Translations under genes and position numbers: made by a program | Origin: Gemmatimonadota bacterium | GTDB taxonomy: Bacteria; Latescibacterota; UBA2968; UBA8231 | Direction: 5' to 3' | NCBI GenBank assembly: GCA_026706165.1 | Contig: JAPOZF010000271.1 | Coordinates: 1-5,527, forward strand | DNA: 5,527 nucleotides | Notes under the pieces: generated by a model | Seen by the model: the letters and a program-made list of their open reading frames with translations, nothing else | Told to the model about the DNA's origin: nothing | The model's database searches: none | Part shown: positions 1 through 5,527 of the stretch, in pieces | Numbering within the stretch: the stretch's first letter is position 1 | Layout of the letters: every line of letters begins with the position of its first letter

Positions 1-2105
1 ACCAACCCACCCCAGCGGCTTTGCACGTACTTGACGGCTTCGTCCACCGGAAGCGCCCTTGTCCCGTTCCCGGTACGTAAATAGAAGATGGCTTCGTTCT
101 TGTGGTCCACGTAGATCGCATGATCGCTTGGTTCGATCGTGATCTGGCAGATGTCCTCGCCATCGATCTCGTGAAAGTTTACGGTCAGGTACGCCGAATA
201 TGCCGCTTCCCCAAGGTAACGGACGATAAGTCCTTGCAGATGCAGCTCGAATACGTCCCGGGGCCGTTTCTCGACACCGTCCCGGTCACGCCTCTTGAGC
301 GAGCGGTAGTCGGCACCGAGTCCAACAGCTCCGCCGGCGTCATCGACTCCGATCAGAAGCGTTCCACCCTGCCCGTTCAGAAACCCTGCCAGTGCCTTGA
401 CGACCATGTGTTCGACATCCTTGCTGGTTCGCTCTTCCCTCAGGTCCCAGCGGAGGCTCGATTTGAACTCCAGGTTTTCACCCTCGTCCTCTGACATCAG
501 CCGCCGAACGCCATCCTCGTCAACGGCCCCGGGCTCGACCTCGGGGATCCAGCTTGCAATGAATTCGTTCATCGCATCCGCCAACAGGCGCCGGCGAGCG
601 GCCAGGAAATCGAGGAAGCGTTCCGGCTTCCAGAGCTCCCGGTCCATGGGCACCGACTGCGCCTGCAAGGCCCCCGGCTGATTCTCCTGCACTTCCGGCA
701 GATACTCCTCCGGCGAGGTGTTCCGGTACTGCTGAGGCGGTTTCTGCCCCAGGAAGACGCGGTTGGCCACCGCTCTGGTCCGCTCCTGGTCATTGAATCC
801 CGACGCTTTCAACAGGTTTCTTGAAAAGATGAGTTGGCGCTCCTCCCCTTCGCTCCTCCCAATCGCAGGGTCGTAGATGCGGATGCCGGTGAACCAGTCC
901 CTTGCGTCACGCGCGCGGGCGACGACGCGGCTGAGCAACGCCACCGCTGAGTTGATGCGCGCCCGGTCGAGATCGGACCCCTCCAAGGTGACGCGGCCCC
1001 GTTCCCGCAGGATGGCAGCCTCGAGCTCGTGAGTCGGATCGAGGTCGCGTCCTGCAACCAGTGCGACGTCCTGCTGGAGCTTGGTTTCGCTGGCCCCCGA
1101 ATAGCGCGCCCACAGACCGGCGAGGTGAAGCCACCGGATGAAGCGTCGCTTGATGGCGTCGGTCGGAAAACGCCCACCCTGCCCCACCAGATAGATGGTT
1201 GCCGGAATGAGGACGTTGTTGGTCGGCAGGTCGTCGAGGCCGGCGATGAAGGTCTCGTGCCGCAGGATCCCCACGAGGTGCTCGAACGCCGGCTGCATCC
1301 TTTCCCATGCGGACTTCAAGGTCTCCGCCGGGGTCCTCAGGAAGGGGCCCTCGACCACTATCGAGCCGTTGGCCACTCCTGCCAGGCAGCGCACAAGGAA
1401 GTTGAGGTCCACACCGAAACCGAGCTTTCCCATCTCCTTGCTGAAGTCTCGCAGTTCCGCCCGTGCCTCCGGCCAGATGCTGCAGACGTGTGCCAGTGCG
1501 AGGTCCGCTCTGGTGAGTGGTGTGCCCCTGCTGTTGACCCGGTTGAAAATGTCCACGACCTCTTCAACGCTGAACTCGTCGCCCGACACTTGATCCACTG
1601 TGTAGGTGTAGCCGCGGACTTGGTCGAGGCGGCTGAGACGGGAAAGGTTCTGCTGAATGAGGGCGCGCCGTTCGTCGTCGAGGGTGTCGAGCCGCTCCAA
1701 CAGCCCGGTCAACCCTTCGTGAAGGTTGTTCTCCATGCGCAACTTCTGCCAGAACCTGAACTCCTCGGTCTGGATGTTGAAATACAGGTCGAAGAACAGA
1801 GATTCGCCTTCGTAGAACAGCGGCGCCTCTCCCCTGAACAGGACGTAGAGGGTGGTCAGACGCTGCTGCCCGTCGAGCAGCAACAGGGAGTGCCCGTCAG
1901 CCGGGGGCTCTGTGCCCCGAACCAGGGAGGGCTTGTAGGTGCGCCAGATCAGCAGGTGTCCGGTGGGGTGCTTTCGATAGAGGGACTGCATCAGTCCCCG
2001 GACCTGATCCCGGTTCCAGACGTAGCCCCGCTGAAACTCCGGAAGCAGGATTTCCCCGCGGCCTATCTGGGCCAACAGGTCCTGAATCGATCTCACTTCG
2101 TGCAT
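1..2105 (-). CDS. DUF262 (GmrSD-like) protein with degenerate DUF1524 HNH region and C-terminal AlbA_2/Schlafen domain (partial, 3' end outside window)
   Basis: The open frame begins at ATG 2105 and stays open for 701 codons to the left edge. The DUF262 ParB/Srx-like NTPase domain shows LLPEFQRGYVW (20-30), DGQQRLTTL (78-86) and FNRVNSRGTPLT (187-198), all canonical. A helical region follows. The segment from about 395 to 525 aligns with the DUF1524 half of GmrSD-type enzymes, including NTSPEEYLPE (462-471), DRELW and a helical tail. However, the HNH histidines and asparagine are absent: RQLIFSR (423-429) replaces the usual HHIFPK. From about 537 an AlbA_2 (Schlafen/divergent AAA-4) domain starts, with LEFKSS (545-550), GGTLLIGVDD (580-589) and, near the edge, FYLRTGNGTRAL. 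In such domains the protein usually ends soon after the EAVKYV-type helix, so little should be missing. The start is supported by AAGGTG 7 nt upstream, and the gap to the previous stop is 4 bp. Family role: DUF262 proteins include type IV modification-dependent restriction enzymes. Here the effector is probably the AlbA_2 domain (inference). Confidence 0.9.
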   Translation of the reverse strand, partial: MHEVRSIQDLLAQIGRGEILLPEFQRGYVWNRDQVRGLMQSLYRKHPTGHLLIWRTYKPSLVRGTEPPADGHSLLLLDGQQRLTTLYVLFRGEAPLFYEGESLFFDLYFNIQTEEFRFWQKLRMENNLHEGLTGLLERLDTLDDERRALIQQNLSRLSRLDQVRGYTYTVDQVSGDEFSVEEVVDIFNRVNSRGTPLTRADLALAHVCSIWPEARAELRDFSKEMGKLGFGVDLNFLVRCLAGVANGSIVVEGPFLRTPAETLKSAWERMQPAFEHLVGILRHETFIAGLDDLPTNNVLIPATIYLVGQGGRFPTDAIKRRFIRWLHLAGLWARYSGASETKLQQDVALVAGRDLDPTHELEAAILRERGRVTLEGSDLDRARINSAVALLSRVVARARDARDWFTGIRIYDPAIGRSEGEERQLIFSRNLLKASGFNDQERTRAVANRVFLGQKPPQQYRNTSPEEYLPEVQENQPGALQAQSVPMDRELWKPERFLDFLAARRRLLADAMNEFIASWIPEVEPGAVDEDGVRRLMSEDEGENLEFKSSLRWDLREERTSKDVEHMVVKALAGFLNGQGGTLLIGVDDAGGAVGLGADYRSLKRRDRDGVEKRPRDVFELHLQGLIVRYLGEAAYSAYLTVNFHEIDGEDICQITIEPSDHAIYVDHKNEAIFYLRTGNGTRALPVDEAVKYVQSRWGGL

Positions 2106-2109
2106 TGGG

Positions 2110-2730
2110 TTACACCTTTTCCCTGTTTGTATCGACGAGTCTTCGCAGACAACGGATGGCACGCTGAAGGCTCTCGGAGCGCCTCGCTGCCACTTCGGGT
2201 CTCCAGTGTTCCTGAACGTACTCGATGAGCCTGGATGAGTACGCCGGACCCACCCGCCTGCCGCTCCTTTCTCGTGGTACCATGTCCTGGAGGATGTCCT
2301 TGCGGCGCGATTGGCGCGCCAGAGCTACCATCTCATCTTTCGGATGATCCACCCCCTCAGGCACCTCAGTAATCCTGGCCGGCCTGACACTCAGGTAGCT
2401 GGCGAGAGTCTGTTGGTCAGCCATTAGCCATGCCTCGACTGCGCGCACGACCACCCTGAAGCAAAGATTGGGAGCGGGCGCCGGCACCCACTCGTCGCGG
2501 ATGGGCGGGGCGCAATCGGCCTCGTTTTCCAGATCGACGAGCACCACCCATGGTGAATGGCGAGCTGCATTGTTGTAGCCGTCTATCCTCTGGCGCAGCG
2601 CGGGCCTGCCGTTTTTTCCGTAGACGCCACCGGTTCGTCCGCCCACCAGGTCGACAAGCTTTCGCACAACTGCTTCATCGACGGCGCCTTCCACTGCCGC
2701 AGAGATAACCTTGGCAAAAACCACCGTCAC
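2110..2730 (-). CDS. DUF4276 family protein, TOPRIM-like partner of the upstream ATPase
   Basis: Complete protein of 206 residues from GTG at 2730, or 204 from an in-frame GTG at 2724, to TAA at 2112-2110. Family features: VEGAVDE near the N-terminus (E14, D18), a hydrophobic strand followed by acids in WVVLVDLENEADC (61-73; D66, E68, D72), and RAVEAWLMAD (96-105; E99, D105). Together these give an E ... DxD/E ... E layout like the TOPRIM metal site of OLD-type nucleases and of RloB/DUF4435 proteins. The C-terminal third is basic and helical (RRKDILQDMVPRERSGRRVG), possibly for nucleic-acid contact. No signal peptide or membrane segment is seen. The gene overlaps the ATPase stop by one base (TAGTG), a strong sign of coupled translation and joint function. 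DUF4276 proteins usually sit beside such ATPases. Role as effector nuclease of an ATPase-TOPRIM pair is inference; the family assignment is by remembered sequence pattern. Confidence 0.82.
   Translation of the reverse strand: MTVVFAKVISAAVEGAVDEAVVRKLVDLVGGRTGGVYGKNGRPALRQRIDGYNNAARHSPWVVLVDLENEADCAPPIRDEWVPAPAPNLCFRVVVRAVEAWLMADQQTLASYLSVRPARITEVPEGVDHPKDEMVALARQSRRKDILQDMVPRERSGRRVGPAYSSRLIEYVQEHWRPEVAARRSESLQRAIRCLRRLVDTNREKV
2113..2121 (-). promoter_or_regulatory. Ribosome binding site of the DUF262 gene
   Basis: On the minus strand GAAAAGGTG ends 7 nt before the ATG at 2105. It lies inside the last codons of the DUF4276 gene (REKV-stop). The spacing is near-ideal and fixes this ATG as the start. 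It also shows that the gene can be loaded with ribosomes independently while still sharing the transcript. Confidence 0.65.
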
Positions 2731-2737
2731 TATCCTT
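2722..2737 (-). promoter_or_regulatory. Translational coupling junction between the ATPase and DUF4276 genes
   Basis: Minus-strand sequence AAGGATAGTGACGGTG. The ATPase stop TAG (2732-2730) shares its G with a GTG start (2730-2728). AAGGA (2737-2733) is only 2 nt from that GTG but 8 nt from a second in-frame GTG at 2724-2722, a better Shine-Dalgarno distance. Either start keeps the conserved VEG motif. Termination-reinitiation at the overlap, or direct initiation at 2724, are both plausible. Confidence 0.55.
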
Positions 2738-3878
2738 CGAACAAGGAGAGTTGCTCCACTTGCTCCGGGCGGGTTTTCGGCATTACGGCATCGGCAAGCG
2801 GGAGACCGCTCTCCAACAAAACGCGGAGTTCCTGGAAGGATGCCGCCGGCAATACATCGGCCCCTTCAGTTTTAGGAACGATCAGCAGCGTTTCGTCGAG
2901 CCCGATTCCCTCGTCCCTCAGCAAGTCGGGCGAGTGGGTGCTTAAAAAGATCTGACGCCCGGTTCTCCTCTGAACCCGGGCAAGCATCTGGGGTAATAGC
3001 CGCACGATTTCCGGATGGAGCGAGAGTTCAGGCTCTTCGAGGAGCAACGGCCCATCCCTTTCCATGGTGGACCAGAGCAGCCCCATGAGCCTCAACGTCC
3101 CGTCCGAGAATTGCTCTTCGGTCTGCCAGGCCCCCTGTGGGCGCCAGTGTTGGTACTTACCCCGCAGGTGCGGCGTGCCCCGTGCATCGCGCCACAGATC
3201 GATCTCTTCAAGCTGCGGGACCGCGATCCTGAGGGCTTTCTGTATGCGCCTCAGCCGGGCATTGCGCGTCCGTTCCTGGGTTTTTGTTACCTGCTCGAGG
3301 AAATCGCCGCCGAATGGATCGTTCGTTCGCCCCACAGAACGATCCGGTTCGCGCACAAGCTGGGGGACCAGGTGAAGGTAGCGGATGGATGTGAAGAACC
3401 CGGCCAGGGAGCGGAATGGCTTGTTGACGTTTACCTGCTCGAGGTGGGTCTGTCGCAAGCGCTCCCGATCAGTTTTGTCATCTCTGTCGGGGCGGGCGAC
3501 CAGCAGAGTGCCATCCTTGAGGACACGCTCTTCGTGGAGCAGAGGTCGGCGCTGACTGTCCTGGGAGAAGGCGAGCCCATACTTCCACCGAGCCCCCTCC
3601 TCGGTTCCTTCCTGCAATTCGACATGGACCTCGATGGCGGGATTGCGGCGCGCTGCCAGGCACCGGATTGCGCTTACCCCGCCCCGCCGCCGAACCGCTT
3701 CCTCAAAGCCGCCACCCGTAGATGCGAGGTCATACATGAACCGGAAGACATCGAGAAAATTGGATTTTCCCGATGCATTCGGCCCTACGAGAAACACGCG
3801 GTCCTCTATGGGAACCTCGACATTGGCAAAGTTCTTCCAATTACGCAGGCGCAGTTGCCGGATCTTCAGGTCACTCAT
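2730..3878 (-). CDS. AAA_21 / SMC-RecF-OLD-like ATPase, probable defence ATPase
   Basis: Complete 382-residue protein from ATG at 3878 to TAG at 2730. The opening IRQLRLRNWKNFANVEV is the typical first strand of RecF/OLD-like ATPases. Walker A is GPNASGKS (residues 32-39). An ABC-signature-like segment FSDGT lies at 257-261. Walker B is LLLEEPELSLHP (278-289), with E281 and E282 giving the metal-binding and catalytic acids. The H-loop is STHSPDLL (313-320). The insertion between the motifs is only about 215 residues, with no long Rad50-like coiled coil and no zinc hook, as in AAA_21/COG1106-like proteins. There is no TOPRIM domain after the ATPase, unlike single-chain OLD nucleases; the gene downstream may supply it. 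The last residues contain QLSLF (376-380), matching the bacterial sliding-clamp-binding consensus. The start has only a weak GAG-type Shine-Dalgarno 9 bp after the helicase stop, suggesting translational coupling. Likely role: nucleotide-driven sensor or regulator for its partner in a defence module (inference). The ATPase assignment is certain; the target is unknown. Confidence 0.93.
   Translation of the reverse strand: MSDLKIRQLRLRNWKNFANVEVPIEDRVFLVGPNASGKSNFLDVFRFMYDLASTGGGFEEAVRRRGGVSAIRCLAARRNPAIEVHVELQEGTEEGARWKYGLAFSQDSQRRPLLHEERVLKDGTLLVARPDRDDKTDRERLRQTHLEQVNVNKPFRSLAGFFTSIRYLHLVPQLVREPDRSVGRTNDPFGGDFLEQVTKTQERTRNARLRRIQKALRIAVPQLEEIDLWRDARGTPHLRGKYQHWRPQGAWQTEEQFSDGTLRLMGLLWSTMERDGPLLLEEPELSLHPEIVRLLPQMLARVQRRTGRQIFLSTHSPDLLRDEGIGLDETLLIVPKTEGADVLPAASFQELRVLLESGLPLADAVMPKTRPEQVEQLSLFEG
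2733..2753 (-). other. C-terminal QLSLF sliding-clamp-binding-like motif of the ATPase
   Basis: Codons CAA CTC TCC TTG TTC encode QLSLF at residues 376-380, two residues before the C-terminus. This equals the published consensus QL(S/D)LF for proteins binding the bacterial DNA polymerase III beta clamp. The preceding stretch PKTRPEQVE looks flexible, as expected for an exposed clamp-binding tail. The match is seen directly; binding is inferred. Confidence 0.5.
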
Positions 3879-3887
3879 CGCTCGATC

Positions 3888-5527
3888 TTACTGTGGCGAA
3901 TCCCGAATCTCCATCGGTTGCTTCAGGGCATTCACGCTCAGGTAGTAGTGTTCCACCTTGGTGAACTCCCTCCAGGGGAAACGCGCGGGATCTTCAATCG
4001 GGTCCTGAAGCTCGGGATCGCTGGCGCAGTTTGTCACCACGTAGAGCCAGTAGCATTCCCGCCGGTCCTCGGCCACGCGGCGTTCGTTCGGCGTCAGCAG
4101 GATGCTTCCGGTGGCGGCGGCGAGACCCTTCACTTCGATGAGCCTCAGCTCTCCCGACCGTAGATCCAGACTGGTCAGGTCGTATCCGAGGTCTTTCTCG
4201 TGGACGTCCACAACCTGGCGGCCCTGCGCGGTCTCGTGTTCGGTGACCACCCGCATCGCGGTCATTTCGGTTTCGGGGTGCGGACGTAATTTACGGACGT
4301 CCAGGGTGTCGCTTTCGGGATGGGGAAGAACGAGGGCGCTGGCGAGCCGCTCTACTCCCTGGAGGGTAACGGCACGCTGCCGCTTGAGCTCTTCCCGCCG
4401 TCGCTCGCGACGCTCCCGCACCTCGGCATGGCGGTTTTCGGCCAGTGCCAGGCGGCCCTCGGCCCCGGTAACCCCTGCCTCCACCTCTTCGTCAACCCGG
4501 CCGATCTCGTCGTCCGCCCGTTGCAGCACCTCCTTCAGGGCCATTTCGACATGCTTGGCAATGCGGTCCACTTCATCAAACCGCTCTTTGCGCACCTCCT
4601 CGATGAACGGGATCAGGGCATGTTCGTTCAGCCAGGCGGTGGCTTTCGGAAGCGATGCCGCAGCCGGCAAAACCTCGGGGACGGTGGTGGGTATCAGGTT
4701 GCCGAGGATATCCGGTTCGCGAAGGCAAGGTAAGGCTCCATCGGTCAGCTCCACGGTGAACAGCCGTTCGTGGATGACCTGTCCGAGACCGTCGACGACC
4801 TTCGCCTTGTAGAAGTCGAGGCGGGCGGGAGCTTCGTGGGCGAGCGAATGGAAGCATGCCCCCCGGGCAAACGCGTCCCGGCCGAGATCGAGACTGTACC
4901 GGCGCAGGGCTTCGAACAGCGGGTGCCCCGGGGTCACCCATTCGAGATGGTTTTTCTCCGCGGTCTCGCGGTCCGTCGAAAGGCGCGGATAGCGAACCGC
5001 CAGGTCGGGAAGCTTCCAGTCCGGCATGCGCTCGTACTTTTTCAGCCCGGGCGGCACCCGAGCCGCGTCGAACGTATGCGCAAATCTTCTCACCGGTTTC
5101 AGGGTCAGGGACGAGTAATCGGCGCACTCCTTGATGAACCGCGCGATGGTCTCGGGCACGAGGCGCCTTTCCTGGGCCCGGGCGCGGCGCTCAATGAGCA
5201 TGTCGAGATTGAGCTTCTTTGCCGCCAATCCCTCCAGCGCCGTCTGGCAGATGGCCCGGAAATGACCCTCGTCGACGTTCTTCAGGAGTCGGTCTTCGAG
5301 ATCTGCATGGCCCAGCCCTCCTGCATAGTACTCCCGCAGCACCCGCTCCACGTGGGCTGAGGGCAGGACTTCCCCTACCACGTTGAACACTGCGTCGTCA
5401 TCGAGGGCGTCGCGGATCTCCTGGAGCTTGTCCAGCAGGCGCTGGAGCACCCGCCCTTCGATGGTGTTGGTGGCGACGAAGTTGAAGATCAGGCAGTCGT
5501 GCCTCTGACCGTAGCGGTGGATGCGGC
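3888..5527 (-). CDS. SNF2/RAD54-type helicase with C-terminal DUF3883 nuclease-like domain (partial, N-terminus outside window)
   Basis: The open frame enters from the right edge and runs 545 residues to a TAA at 3890-3888. The first visible residues, RIHRYGQ, are helicase motif VI of SNF2 ATPases with its arginines. They are followed by the typical segment IFNFVATNTIEGRVLQRL, so the RecA-like lobe 1, including Walker A and B, lies upstream. Visible residues about 50-300 are a family-specific middle region containing VTPGHPLFEAL. Residues about 307-397 are highly charged (E/R/K/A-rich) and look like a coiled coil. From about 420 to 515 comes a DUF3883 domain with GYD at 447-449 and IEVKG ending at 467 (E464, K466), the D...ExK pattern of PD-(D/E)XK folds. 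Family knowledge: such helicases, about 1000 or more residues long, occur in defence loci with methylases or DUF499/DUF1156 proteins. A DISARM DrmD-like role is an alternative I cannot test here. The GTG at 5450 is internal and not the start. The next gene begins 9 bp downstream. The family call is firm; nuclease activity is inference. Confidence 0.9.
   Translation of the reverse strand, partial: RIHRYGQRHDCLIFNFVATNTIEGRVLQRLLDKLQEIRDALDDDAVFNVVGEVLPSAHVERVLREYYAGGLGHADLEDRLLKNVDEGHFRAICQTALEGLAAKKLNLDMLIERRARAQERRLVPETIARFIKECADYSSLTLKPVRRFAHTFDAARVPPGLKKYERMPDWKLPDLAVRYPRLSTDRETAEKNHLEWVTPGHPLFEALRRYSLDLGRDAFARGACFHSLAHEAPARLDFYKAKVVDGLGQVIHERLFTVELTDGALPCLREPDILGNLIPTTVPEVLPAAASLPKATAWLNEHALIPFIEEVRKERFDEVDRIAKHVEMALKEVLQRADDEIGRVDEEVEAGVTGAEGRLALAENRHAEVRERRERRREELKRQRAVTLQGVERLASALVLPHPESDTLDVRKLRPHPETEMTAMRVVTEHETAQGRQVVDVHEKDLGYDLTSLDLRSGELRLIEVKGLAAATGSILLTPNERRVAEDRRECYWLYVVTNCASDPELQDPIEDPARFPWREFTKVEHYYLSVNALKQPMEIRDSPQ

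Noticed and set aside
102..494. A 130-codon plus-strand frame near the left edge
   Set aside because: It lies opposite the AlbA_2 domain of the DUF262 protein, whose minus-strand frame is open and conserved throughout.
735..840. Pseudogene or frameshift as explanation for the missing HNH residues
   Set aside because: The reading frame is uninterrupted, and conserved elements occur in register on both sides of the altered motif, so the loss is by substitution.
1029..2228. A 399-codon open frame on the plus strand, opposite the DUF262 gene
   Set aside because: It is antisense to a frame with clear DUF262 motifs. Its translation has no recognisable domain, and long antisense frames are common in GC-rich genes.
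3015..4163. A 382-codon open frame on the plus strand, opposite the ATPase and the helicase 3' end
   Set aside because: It mirrors the codons of the ATPase gene, spans a gene junction and shows no protein-like motif. It is a shadow.
4102..4812. A serine/arginine-rich plus-strand frame of 236 codons
   Set aside because: The low-complexity S/R/T composition is the antisense product of the charged coiled-coil region of the helicase.
5448..5450. GTG as the start of a 520-residue protein
   Set aside because: The same frame continues upstream into helicase motif VI (RIHRYGQ) up to the window edge, so this codon is an internal valine.
3888..5527. Naming the helicase drmD (DISARM class 1)
   Set aside because: Only the C-terminal half is visible and none of the other DISARM genes is in the window, so the symbol cannot be supported.

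Overview
The window is a single block of four genes. All lie on the minus strand and are almost end to end, so transcription runs from the right edge of the window to the left. Spacings are 9 bp, a 1 bp overlap and 4 bp, the pattern of one polycistronic operon. Its promoter and first gene(s) are beyond the right edge, and its end is beyond the left edge. Base composition is GC-rich (roughly 60% by eye), codons are GC-biased, at least one start is GTG and Shine-Dalgarno-like sites are present. This fits a GC-rich bacterium, perhaps proteobacterial, but no housekeeping gene is present to place it further. No tRNA, rRNA, CRISPR array, insertion sequence or long repeat was seen, and no gene-free stretch exceeds 10 bp.

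Layout in transcription order. (1) 5527-3888: C-terminal half (545 visible residues) of a large SNF2/RAD54-type helicase. It begins in helicase motif VI and continues through a family-specific middle region and a charged coiled coil into a C-terminal DUF3883, PD-(D/E)XK-like domain. (2) 3878-2730: a complete 382-residue SMC/RecF/OLD-like AAA_21 ATPase with Walker A, signature, Walker B and H-loop motifs, ending in a consensus-like sliding-clamp-binding pentapeptide. (3) 2730-2110: a complete DUF4276-family protein of about 206 residues with TOPRIM-like acidic motifs. (4) 2105 to beyond 1: a DUF262 (GmrSD/ParB-like) protein of at least 701 residues. Its DUF1524-like HNH region has lost the catalytic residues, and an AlbA_2/Schlafen-type domain is fused at the C-terminus.

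Functional reading, which is inference: all four families recur in bacterial defence islands. The set combines a DNA-tracking helicase with a possible nuclease tail, an ABC-type ATPase paired with a TOPRIM-like partner (the logic of OLD, Gabija, PARIS and RloA/RloB systems), and a DUF262 NTPase whose presumed effector has moved from an HNH DNase to a Schlafen-type domain. It could be one composite anti-phage system, or a helicase-based restriction-like system with two defence modules inserted into the same transcript. Genes upstream of the helicase, which might include a methyltransferase or a DUF499/DUF1156 pair, would settle this and are not visible.
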